Below are positions 26,337 through 33,906 of a DNA stretch of 64,000 bases, piece by piece (position 1 is the first letter of the stretch; every line of letters begins with the position of its first letter). The DNA is taken from positions 62,001 to 126,000 of the forward strand of contig NZ_PDVP01000008.1 in the NCBI RefSeq assembly GCF_002727065.1, given 5' to 3'. This stretch comes from Zhengella mangrovi. GTDB taxonomy: Bacteria; Pseudomonadota; Alphaproteobacteria; Rhizobiales; Rhizobiaceae. The notes beneath the pieces are model-generated. The model had not been told where the DNA came from and did no database searches. It saw only the letters and a list, made by a program, of their open reading frames with translations. The translations under genes and the position numbers were made by a program.

Positions 26337-27059
26337 TTACTCGCTGGCGGGTTTCAATTCATAGAGTTCTGCGGGGCGGAAGGCGCCGGGGGCTTCGAAC
26401 TTCCCGGTCGCCGCGATGGGGTGACGGTCGGCCAGCTTGCGCCGGAAGGCGGGCTTGGCGAGCCTGCGCCCCAGGATCGCCTCATGCACTTCCTGTGCCT
26501 GGCGAAGTGTGAAAAGCCGCGGCAGGAAGGCGAAGCCGATCGGCGTGTAGTCGAGCTTGCCACGCAGGCGCTTGACCACGTCGCCGAGGATCGCGGCATG
26601 GTCGAAGGCCAGCGGCAAGGCTGCTCCCTCATCGTCCAGGGCCGTGGCCGGTCCGCCGGTCTCGCCGGGCCAGTCGACGGCGATTCCTGCCAGCGACAGC
26701 CCGGGCTTGCCCGCGATGAGCGGCAGGAGCCGCCCGGCGGGCACCACGGCCAGGTAGACGATGCTGACGACATGGCCGCGCGGGTCGCGATCCGGCGCGC
26801 CATAGGTCGCCAGTTGTTCGAAGTGGACGCCGTCGAGACCGGTCTTGTCATGCAGCACGCGGCGGACCGCCTGTTCCGGCGACTCGCCAAGATGGACAAA
26901 CCCGCCCGGCATGGCCCGGTCCCCGCCAACCACGGCGCCATCGCCGCGCGGCACGAGAACGGCCTTCAGGGTCCCGTCGGCGACCGTGAGGATGGCCAGG
27001 TCGACGGCAAGGGACGGTTTGGGATGGGCGGCAAGCTGGGACATCTGTACGCTTCGCAT
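26337..27059 (-). CDS. NrtR-like Nudix-related transcriptional regulator
   Basis: A 240-residue protein with an N-terminal Nudix fold (about 15-150) and a C-terminal winged helix (about 160-235; LGDVVKRLRGKLDYTPIGFAFLP, FTLRQAQEVHEAILGR). The Nudix box at 53-75 keeps G, E59 and R67 but the catalytic REuxEE core reads RVLHDK, so hydrolase activity is probably lost, as in NrtR regulators that sense ADP-ribose and control NAD metabolism. The promoter is overlapped by a 28-bp palindrome, consistent with autoregulation. Alternative start at Met6 (27044), since 27059 leaves almost no leader. Confidence 0.85.
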   Translation of the reverse strand: MRSVQMSQLAAHPKPSLAVDLAILTVADGTLKAVLVPRGDGAVVGGDRAMPGGFVHLGESPEQAVRRVLHDKTGLDGVHFEQLATYGAPDRDPRGHVVSIVYLAVVPAGRLLPLIAGKPGLSLAGIAVDWPGETGGPATALDDEGAALPLAFDHAAILGDVVKRLRGKLDYTPIGFAFLPRLFTLRQAQEVHEAILGRRLAKPAFRRKLADRHPIAATGKFEAPGAFRPAELYELKPASE

Positions 27060-27065
27060 TGTAAC

Positions 27066-27093
27066 TATCAGAATAGATATAACTGTTCTGATA
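27066..27093. promoter_or_regulatory. 28-bp near-perfect palindrome, candidate NrtR-like operator
   Basis: Arms TATCAGAATA (27066-27075) and TGTTCTGATA (27084-27093) flank an eight-base centre that is itself nearly symmetric; 12 of the 14 base pairs of the dyad match. It begins six bases upstream of the regulator start codon and covers the -10 element and most of the spacer of the predicted promoter, so binding would block transcription of the three-gene operon. Confidence 0.75.
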
Positions 27094-27102
27094 AGAAGTC
27101 AA
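27074..27102 (-). promoter_or_regulatory. Predicted sigma-70 promoter of the NrtR-like operon
   Basis: Read on the minus strand: -35 TTGACT (27102-27097), 17-base spacer, -10 TATCTA (27079-27074). Transcription would start within about ten bases of the 27059 ATG, giving a very short leader. The -35 is good and the -10 weak. Confidence 0.5.
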
Positions 27103-27218
27103 GCCAATGCCCGCCGGCCGCAACGGCGGCGAGGGGCGGGACCAGGAAGCATGATCGGATAAACGCCGGGCGGGGAAGGATGTGCGGGCGCCCGGGAAAG
27201 GCGCCCGCCTGTCTTGCA

Positions 27219-27659
27219 TCAGAGCTCGATGCGCATGTGCGGCTCACCGTTCGACGTGTGTTCCGCCGTCAGGCCATCGCTGCCCACCGTGACGGTGACG
27301 CGGTGGCGGAAGGCGGAGAAGCTGTCGAAGGTGACGACATCCACCGGTTCGTCGAACTGGAAGGTCAGGCGCCAGCGATTGCCCTCGCCAAGGCGCTGCA
27401 CGGCGATGACCTCGCCCAGGAACTTCTGGCCAAGATAGGTGCCGGTCAGCACCTGGCCGACATGGAAGCTTGCCGGCGGCCTGTTTCCAGCCGCTGCATG
27501 GGCGGTATTCCAGTCGCGGTGGCCGTGCTGGCGGGCCACCAGTTCCAGCGCCTGGGCGTGGCTGACGGGTGTTCCGCGTGTTTCCAGGTCGGCACGCAGG
27601 CGCTTGGCCTGTGCCTTCATGTCGTCGATTGATGGGGTAAGCCCACGGTTTCCATTCAT
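27219..27659 (-). CDS. Glyoxalase-superfamily-like protein (small, cytoplasmic)
   Basis: A 146-residue protein. The N-terminal helix pair DDMKAQAKRLRADLETRG and SHAQALELVARQHGHRDWNT matches a module found in many alphaproteobacterial proteins annotated as glyoxalase superfamily. The rest (VGQVLTGTYLGQKFLGEVIAV, RLTFQFDEPVDVVTF) is a beta-rich domain of unknown role. The start at 27659 is preceded by AAAGAGG. No metal-binding glyoxalase triad is obvious. Monocistronic between the NrtR-like operon and the LysR gene. Function unknown. Confidence 0.7.
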   Translation of the reverse strand: MNGNRGLTPSIDDMKAQAKRLRADLETRGTPVSHAQALELVARQHGHRDWNTAHAAAGNRPPASFHVGQVLTGTYLGQKFLGEVIAVQRLGEGNRWRLTFQFDEPVDVVTFDSFSAFRHRVTVTVGSDGLTAEHTSNGEPHMRIEL

Positions 27660-27851
27660 CACAGACCTCTTTCCAAGCCGGGATGCACCATGATGCCTGT
27701 GGGTGCCCGCATTGCCACCGGACTGCATCCAGAAAGGATCAGGACGGATGGTTTTCGTTCAAGGAGGCTTCACCGTGGCCTTGCGGCCTGCGGGCGGCAG
27801 GGGCCTCTGCCCTTCAGGATCGCCGGCATATAGGGATGGCGCGGCGGTTTG

Positions 27852-28772
27852 TCAAAGGGCCGTCTCGCCGAGCAGGCCGCGCACCATGCGCTGGCAGCGT
27901 TCGGCCATGAAATCGAGGAACAGGCGGATCTTCGGGTCCTGCAGCTTGCGGTGCGGGTAGAGGGCGGCCAGTTGTACGGACTCCGGGGCGAAATCCGGCA
28001 GGACCGGCACAAGACGGCCGTCGCGGATGAAGGGCTCGACCTCGAAGCGCGGCTTGTTGACGATGCCGCGTCCGTCCAGAGCCCAGGAGGTCAGCACGTC
28101 GCCGTCGTCGGAATCGAAGGGGCCGCGGACCTCGAACTTCTGTGGGCCTTCGGCACTGCTGAGCAGCCAGTGGAAGTCGCGCGAACCGGGGAAACGCAGC
28201 AGCAGGCAGTCGTGGCCGGCCAGGTCGTCGGGTGTCTTCGGGACACCGCGCCGCTCCAGGTAGGCGGGGGCGGCGACGAGGACACGGTCGCAATGAGCGA
28301 TATTGCGGCGCTTGAAACTGGAATCCTCCAGCACCCCGAGCTTGAAGGCAACGTCAATGCCTTCCTTCATGATGTCGACGTTGTGGTCGGAGAGGCGAAG
28401 GCGCACCTCGATGTCGGGGTAGAGGTCGCGAAAGGCGGGAATGCCCGAGGCGATGAAGCGCCGGCCGATGCCGAGCGGCGCGGTGACGCGGATGGAGCCG
28501 CGCGGCCGGCCTGACACCTCCGACACGGCGGCCTCGGCGTCGGCGACGGCCTCCAGCACCTTGCGCGCGCCGTCGTAGAAGACGCGTCCCTGCTCGGTTG
28601 GCATGAGCTGGCGCGTGGTGCGGTTGAACAGGCGGACGCCGAGGTGCTTTTCCAGCTCCTTGATGCGGTTCGAGGCGACCGCCGGCGAGATGCGCATGTC
28701 GCGCCCGGCAGCCGACAGGTTGCCCAGTTCCACCACGCGCACGAAAACGGCGATGTTGTCGAGATAGGCCAT
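27852..28772 (-). CDS. LysR family transcriptional regulator
   Basis: A 306-residue LTTR: the winged helix-turn-helix at 1-62 (FVRVVELGNLSAAGRDMRISPAVASN is its region) and a periplasmic-binding-protein-like effector domain at about 90-295. The start at 28772 has an AGGGG site; the five codons before it are not needed. It faces away from puuD across a 145-base gap, the classic arrangement for an LTTR controlling its divergent neighbour. Regulation of urate oxidation, and perhaps the whole purine island, is therefore a reasonable inference. Confidence 0.9.
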   Translation of the reverse strand: MAYLDNIAVFVRVVELGNLSAAGRDMRISPAVASNRIKELEKHLGVRLFNRTTRQLMPTEQGRVFYDGARKVLEAVADAEAAVSEVSGRPRGSIRVTAPLGIGRRFIASGIPAFRDLYPDIEVRLRLSDHNVDIMKEGIDVAFKLGVLEDSSFKRRNIAHCDRVLVAAPAYLERRGVPKTPDDLAGHDCLLLRFPGSRDFHWLLSSAEGPQKFEVRGPFDSDDGDVLTSWALDGRGIVNKPRFEVEPFIRDGRLVPVLPDFAPESVQLAALYPHRKLQDPKIRLFLDFMAERCQRMVRGLLGETAL

Positions 28773-28917
28773 GGCGATTCCCCTCACGAAGAGCCATGCC
28801 CTTCAAGAAATCACGTTAGTACTGTTCGGATTTTTTTGAAAGTCATCGTGAAAGGATGTGCTTTTCAAACGGGACCGGGCCAGCAATGATCGCGGGTGAC
28901 ACGACAGAGGGATCGAC

Positions 28918-30141
28918 ATGGACGTTCTGGCAATCACCTGGGACTGGCTGGCGCTCGGCGTGCGCTGGCTGCACATCATCACCGGCATCGCCTGGATCGG
29001 CTCGTCGTTCTACTTCATCGCGCTGGACCTGGGGCTCCGGCAGCGCCCCGGCCTGCCGGAGGGCGCCCATGGCGAGGAATGGCAGGTCCATGGCGGCGGC
29101 TTCTACCACATCCAGAAATACCTGGTGGCCCCGGCGGCGATGCCGGAACACCTGACCTGGTTCAAGTGGGAAAGCTACTGGACCTGGATGTCGGGCTTCC
29201 TCATGCTCGCTATCGTCTATTACGGCGGCGCCGACCTGTTCCTTATCGACCGCAGCGTGCTGGACATATCCGCACCGGTGGCGATCGCCATTTCGATTGC
29301 CTCGCTCTCCATCGGCTGGCTGATCTACGACGCGCTGTGCAAGTCGCCGCTGGGCAAGAGCGACGTCGGGCTGATGGTCCTTCTCTACGTGGCCCTGATC
29401 GCGATGGGCTGGGCCTACACGCAGGTATTCACCGGGCGGGCCGCCTTCCTGCACCTCGGTGCCTTCACCGCCACTATCATGTCGGCCAACGTGTTCTTCA
29501 TCATCATCCCCAACCAGAAGAAGGTGGTGGCGGCGCTGAAGGCGGGCGAGAAGCCCGACCCGGCGCTCGGCAAGCAGGCCAAGCAGCGCTCGCTGCACAA
29601 CAATTACCTGACGCTGCCGGTGCTGTTCTTCATGCTGTCGAACCACTATCCGCTGGCATTCGCCACCCGGTACAACTGGGTGATCGCGGCGCTGGTGTTC
29701 CTGATCGGCGTGCTGATCCGCCATTTCTTCAACTCCATGCATGCCCGCAAGGGACAGCCCTACTGGACCTTCGTGCTGGCGGCGCTGATCTTTGCGGTCA
29801 TCGTCTGGCTGTCGAGCTTCGGGGCAAGCCTGCCGGATAACCGGGAGGAAGCCTCCATCCCGGCTTCGCAGATGGCCTATGCCCAGTCGCCGCATTTCGA
29901 GACGGTGCGCGATACGGTGCTGGGGCGCTGCTCGATGTGCCATGCCGCCGAACCGGTGTGGGAAGGCGTTCACGTGGCGCCGAAACACGTGATGCTCGAC
30001 ACCGACGCCACCATCGTGCAGCACGCACGGGAGATCTTCCTGCAGGCCGGCGCCAGCCACGCCATGCCGCCCGGCAATGTCACGGAGATCACCCCGGAGG
30101 AGCGGGCCCTCATCGTCGCCTGGTACGAGGGGGCGAAGTGA
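28918..30141 (+). CDS. puuD: Urate oxidase, membrane-bound cytochrome c-linked (PuuD)
   Basis: A 407-residue inner-membrane enzyme. About eight helices form the urate hydroxylase domain (DWLALGVRWLHIITGIAWIGSSF, FYHIQKYLVAP, NNYLTLPVLFFMLSNHYP regions), followed by a C-terminal cytochrome c domain with haem motif C338-S-M-C341-H342 and a likely axial methionine in SHAMPPGNV. It converts urate to 5-hydroxyisourate and passes electrons to the respiratory chain instead of making hydrogen peroxide. No soluble uricase occurs in the window, so this links XdhAB to HiuH. Confidence 0.95.
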   Translation: MDVLAITWDWLALGVRWLHIITGIAWIGSSFYFIALDLGLRQRPGLPEGAHGEEWQVHGGGFYHIQKYLVAPAAMPEHLTWFKWESYWTWMSGFLMLAIVYYGGADLFLIDRSVLDISAPVAIAISIASLSIGWLIYDALCKSPLGKSDVGLMVLLYVALIAMGWAYTQVFTGRAAFLHLGAFTATIMSANVFFIIIPNQKKVVAALKAGEKPDPALGKQAKQRSLHNNYLTLPVLFFMLSNHYPLAFATRYNWVIAALVFLIGVLIRHFFNSMHARKGQPYWTFVLAALIFAVIVWLSSFGASLPDNREEASIPASQMAYAQSPHFETVRDTVLGRCSMCHAAEPVWEGVHVAPKHVMLDTDATIVQHAREIFLQAGASHAMPPGNVTEITPEERALIVAWYEGAK

Positions 30142-31451
30142 GCGACCTCCTGATCCGCGGCCGGTTGCTGAGCTTCCTGCGCCGGCCCGACAGCGTGGAA
30201 GACGGCGAGGCGGTTTCCTACGAGGAAGACGGCGGGCTGCTCATCCGCAACGGGCGGATCGTCCGGCGGGGGCCGTTCGCGGCCGTGCAGGCGGAAGCGG
30301 GCGCCGGCGCGGAAATCGTGGATCACCGGCCGCACCTGGTGCTGCCGGGCTTCATCGATGCGCATGCGCATTTCCCGCAGATGCAGGTGATCGCCAGTTT
30401 CGGCGCCGAACTACTGGAATGGCTGAACCGCTACACGTTTCCAGAGGAGATGAAGTTCTCCGACCCGGCGCATGGGCGGCGTATCGCTTCGGCCTTCCTC
30501 GACGAAATGGTCCGCCACGGCACCACCACGGCTGCGGTCTACTGCACGGTGCGGCCGGAATCGGCAGATGCGTTCTTTGCCGAAGCCGAGGCCCGCGGCA
30601 TGGCGATGATCGCCGGCAAGGTGATGATGGACCGCAACGCGCCGGACGGGCTGACCGACACGCCGCAATCGTCCCATGACGAGACCGCCGCGCTGATCGC
30701 GCGCTGGCACGGGCGGGGGCGGCTTTCCTACGCGATCACGCCTCGCTTCGCCATCACGTCGACCCCGGCGCAGATGGAAATGGTTCAGGCGCTGACCGCC
30801 GCCCATCCGGACTGCCATGTCCAGACGCACCTTTCGGAAAACCATGCCGAGATCGCGCTGACGCGGGAGCTCTATCCCGATGCGCCGGACTATTTCGGCG
30901 TTTACGAAGCCTATGGCATGGCCGGGCCGAAGAGCCTGTTCGGCCATTCCATCCACCTGTCGGAGCGCGAACTGGACGCCATGGCCGACAGCGGGTCGGT
31001 CGCGGTTTTCTGCCCGACGTCGAACCTGTTCCTCGGGTCCGGCCTGATGGACTGGCAGCGCTACAACAGGCGTGCCCGGCCGGTGCGCACGGCGGCGGCA
31101 ACCGATGTCGGCGGCGGCACGAACTATTCCATGCTGCGGACGATGGACGAGGGCTACAAGGTCATCGCGCTGAACGGCGAGAAGATCAATCCGCTGGCCT
31201 CGTTCTGGCAGATCACGCGCGGCAATGCCGAGGCGCTGTCGATGGCCGACCGGCTTGGCACGCTGGAGGAAGGCAGCGATGCCGATCTCGTGGTGCTCGA
31301 TGCAAGGGCCACGCCCGGCATGGCGCTGCGCATGGAGACCGTGACAACGCTGGCCGAGGAACTCTTCCTGCTGCAGACCATGGGCGACGACCGGGCCATT
31401 GCCGAGACCTGGGTGGCCGGCCGGCGGGCGAAGTCCGCGATTTCCGGCTGA
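30138..31451 (+). CDS. guaD: Guanine deaminase (amidohydrolase family)
   Basis: A 437-residue zinc enzyme converting guanine to xanthine. Metal and catalytic motifs are HAHFPQMQV (first two zinc histidines), HLSENHAEI, GHSIHLSERE and ATDVGGGTNYSMLR. RFAITSTPAQM and CPTSNLFLGSG are typical of GuaD. The start is GTG at 30138, inside the puuD stop (GTGA), so the two are coupled. It feeds xanthine to XdhAB. Confidence 0.95.
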   Translation: MSDLLIRGRLLSFLRRPDSVEDGEAVSYEEDGGLLIRNGRIVRRGPFAAVQAEAGAGAEIVDHRPHLVLPGFIDAHAHFPQMQVIASFGAELLEWLNRYTFPEEMKFSDPAHGRRIASAFLDEMVRHGTTTAAVYCTVRPESADAFFAEAEARGMAMIAGKVMMDRNAPDGLTDTPQSSHDETAALIARWHGRGRLSYAITPRFAITSTPAQMEMVQALTAAHPDCHVQTHLSENHAEIALTRELYPDAPDYFGVYEAYGMAGPKSLFGHSIHLSERELDAMADSGSVAVFCPTSNLFLGSGLMDWQRYNRRARPVRTAAATDVGGGTNYSMLRTMDEGYKVIALNGEKINPLASFWQITRGNAEALSMADRLGTLEEGSDADLVVLDARATPGMALRMETVTTLAEELFLLQTMGDDRAIAETWVAGRRAKSAISG

Positions 31452-31621
31452 ACTGCTCCCTTGCTGATTCATCCGCGCCCTTGGGGCGAGGTTCCATGGC
31501 GGCCGTGCGGCGGCGTGGCCGGACCGCCAATTGAGGTATTCACCTCATATGATCAGGGGAATGGATCGGCGAAGCTTCTGTGCATGGGGACGACCCAGAG
31601 CACAGCAAACGGAGACAAGCC

Positions 31622-32032
31622 ATGACCCAGATTTCCCGCCTGACCCGCACCGCCATCGCCGCCCTTGCCCTGACCGGCGCCGCCATCGCCGCATCGCCGG
31701 CCCTCGCCGGCAATACCTGCAAGAACGTGTTCCTCGAATTCACCAACAACAGCGGCCAGACGATCAACATCGTCGATGTCGACTACTGGGACCCGGCCCG
31801 CGGTTCGCGGGGTGGCTGGCGCTCTGAGCCGGTTCGCAACGAGACGCTCCGCAATGGCGCGGCGTGGCGCGAGACGCGCAACCTGGAAAAGGTCAACCAG
31901 CGCCAGACCCGGGTCCGCTTCGAATACCGTATCCGCGGCAAGCTCGGCGGCTGGTCGGTCAAGAAGTATCACTATACGACGGGCACCCAGGTTTGCAGCG
32001 AGCGCGCCTCTTTCCGGGCAAGCCTTCGCTGA
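31622..32032 (+). CDS. Small exported protein of unknown function
   Basis: A 136-residue protein with a Sec signal peptide (cleavage after ASPALA, about residue 29). The mature part is beta-rich and basic, with two cysteines (C33 and C125) near its ends that could form a disulfide. FLEFTNNSGQTINIVDVDYWD and WRETRNLEKVNQRQTRVRFEYRIR suggest a single sandwich-like domain. Not recognised. A strong terminator follows directly, so it is monocistronic. An inverted repeat TGAGGT-ATTC-ACCTCA lies at 31532-31547 upstream. Confidence 0.75.
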   Translation: MTQISRLTRTAIAALALTGAAIAASPALAGNTCKNVFLEFTNNSGQTINIVDVDYWDPARGSRGGWRSEPVRNETLRNGAAWRETRNLEKVNQRQTRVRFEYRIRGKLGGWSVKKYHYTTGTQVCSERASFRASLR

Positions 32033-32055
32033 CAGGAACTCTCCTTTCCGGGGAA

Positions 32056-32087
32056 ACGGGTCCGGCCTTCGTGCCGGGCCCGTTTTT
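32056..32087 (+). terminator. Rho-independent terminator after the exported protein gene
   Basis: An 11-bp stem (32056-32066 with 32073-32083, one G-U pair), a six-base CTTCGT loop, then a T5 run. A textbook intrinsic terminator. Confidence 0.9.
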
Positions 32088-32125
32088 GTTTGCCTTGGAA
32101 CGGCCAAGCCCCTACCACTTCCGCC

Positions 32126-32914
32126 ATGCCGCGATTTGCCGCCAACCTGTCGATGATGTTCACGGAACGGCCGTTCATGGAGCGGTTCGCCGCCGCAGGC
32201 GCGGCCGGCTTCAGGGCCGTCGAGTATCTGTTCCCGTATGACTACCCGGCCGATGAGCTCCGCCGGGCGCTGGACGATGCCGGACTGCAGCAGGTTCTGT
32301 TCAACGCGCCGCCGGGCGGCGATTTTGCCGCGGGGGCGCGAGGGCTGGCCGCCACCCCGGGCAGGGAAGCGGAATTCCGCGAATCGATCGGGCTGGCGCT
32401 CGCCTATGCGCGTGATCTCGGGACCGACCAGGTCCATGTCATGGCCGGCACCATGCCGGACGATGCCGACCGGCACGCGTGGCGCGCCACCTACGTTGCC
32501 AACCTGCGGTGGGCGGCCGAGGAAGCCGGCCGGCGGGGCATAGCCATCCTGATCGAGCCGATCAACCCGTACGACATGCCGGGCTATTTCCTGTCGAGCG
32601 CCGAACAGGGCGCTTTGGTGATCGCCGATTCCGGGTCGGACAACCTGTTCCTGCAATACGACCTCTACCACCAGAGCCGGCATGGCGGCGAACTGACCGG
32701 CACGTTCACCCGGTACCGCCCGCTGATCCGGCATGTCCAGGTGGCGGGCAACCCGGGCCGGCACGAGCCGGACAGCGGCGAGATCGATTTCGGCTTCGTC
32801 TTCGGCGCGCTGGACGACGCGGGCTACGCCGGCTGGATCGGCTGCGAATACCGTCCGAAGGGACGCACCGAGGAGGGGCTTGGCTGGTTTGCCAAATGGC
32901 GGGGCCGGCACTGA
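32126..32914 (+). CDS. hyi: Hydroxypyruvate isomerase family protein
   Basis: A 262-residue xylose isomerase-like TIM barrel that interconverts hydroxypyruvate and tartronate semialdehyde. RFAANLSMMFTERPFMERF, FNAPPGGDF, LIEPINPYDMPGYFL, LQYDLYHQS, GNPGRHEPDSGEIDF and GCEYRP carry the metal and catalytic residues (the two glutamates in LIEPIN and GCEYRP). In allantoin and glyoxylate pathways Hyi follows glyoxylate carboligase, which is not in the window. The start at 32126 has no clear ribosome site; it is the first Met that matches the family N-terminus. Confidence 0.88.
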   Translation: MPRFAANLSMMFTERPFMERFAAAGAAGFRAVEYLFPYDYPADELRRALDDAGLQQVLFNAPPGGDFAAGARGLAATPGREAEFRESIGLALAYARDLGTDQVHVMAGTMPDDADRHAWRATYVANLRWAAEEAGRRGIAILIEPINPYDMPGYFLSSAEQGALVIADSGSDNLFLQYDLYHQSRHGGELTGTFTRYRPLIRHVQVAGNPGRHEPDSGEIDFGFVFGALDDAGYAGWIGCEYRPKGRTEEGLGWFAKWRGRH

Positions 32915-32924
32915 TCGCGGCGCG

Positions 32925-33899
32925 TCAGCCTCGAATGTCGACCACGCCGCAATCGCCCGTTTCGGCGCCGAAGACCAGGCGGACGCCGTCCCTGTCCCAG
33001 GCCATGGCGGAGATGGCGCCGTTTCCGCCGCGACGCAGAACGACCTCGCGGCCATCGTTGAAGCGGGCCGCCAGGATCATGCCGTCGGCATAGCCGATGG
33101 CGACGAGGTCCTCGGCCGGGTGGCAGCCGACGGCTGTGACCATGGCATTGCCGCGGGTGCCCAGTTCCAGCGGGGCCTTGCCCATCGGGCCATCCTTGCC
33201 CTGGAAGGGCCAGACGATGGCTGCCGGCGCGCCGGATGTTGCCAGCCACTTGCCCTTCGCGCTCCAGGACCAGCTTTTCACCTTTGCGGGGTAGCCCGCC
33301 ATGCGCATGTGCTTGCCGTCGCTCAGTTTCCAGCCGTGCAGGGCGTTTTCCTGCATGGTGGTGACGAGGAACTCACCGCCCGGCGAGAAGGTGACGCCGA
33401 TATGGGCGCCGGCCCATTCCAGTTCCGCCGGCTTGCCCTCGGTGGCGGGGAAATGCAGCGTCGCGCCGTTGTAGCGGGCGACGGCCAGGCGCAGGCCCTT
33501 GGGCGCGAAGGCGAGGCCTTCCACCGAACGGGGATGGGCGAAGACCTTCGCCTTGCCGTCGGGCAGGACGACATGGGCGTTGCGGCCCTCGGCAAAGGCG
33601 ATGGCGCCGTTGGGCCCGGCGGCCACGGCATTGATCCACTTGCGCGGCGCCCCGGCGACCTCCACCGCATCGCCATCGGCGCCGAGCGCACAGACGCGCC
33701 CGTCCTCGCCGCCGGTCAGCAGGCAGTCGCGCGCGGCGTCATAGGTGGCGCAGAGCAGGCCGTCGTGAGCCTCGATGCTCTTGTGGCCATTGTCGAGGCG
33801 ATGGACCTGGCCGTCGGCCATGGCGAAGACGGGCACGCCGGCGACGAAGGCGGCAGCAATGCAATGGCCGTCGAGATCGAGCGGGGCAACGGTGGGCAT
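32925..33899 (-). CDS. WD40 repeat beta-propeller protein
   Basis: A 324-residue protein with about seven WD40-like blades (recurring patterns such as GLAFAPKGLRLAVARYNGATL, GVTFSPGGEFLVTTMQENALHGW and SWSWSAKGKWLATSG, given as regions). No signal peptide, so cytoplasmic. It starts seven bases after the stop of the CobW-type GTPase, so the two are cotranscribed; a scaffold or client-docking role for the GTPase is an inference. No enzyme motif is visible. Confidence 0.82.
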   Translation of the reverse strand: MPTVAPLDLDGHCIAAAFVAGVPVFAMADGQVHRLDNGHKSIEAHDGLLCATYDAARDCLLTGGEDGRVCALGADGDAVEVAGAPRKWINAVAAGPNGAIAFAEGRNAHVVLPDGKAKVFAHPRSVEGLAFAPKGLRLAVARYNGATLHFPATEGKPAELEWAGAHIGVTFSPGGEFLVTTMQENALHGWKLSDGKHMRMAGYPAKVKSWSWSAKGKWLATSGAPAAIVWPFQGKDGPMGKAPLELGTRGNAMVTAVGCHPAEDLVAIGYADGMILAARFNDGREVVLRRGGNGAISAMAWDRDGVRLVFGAETGDCGVVDIRG

Positions 33900-33906
33900 G
33901 GTCTCC

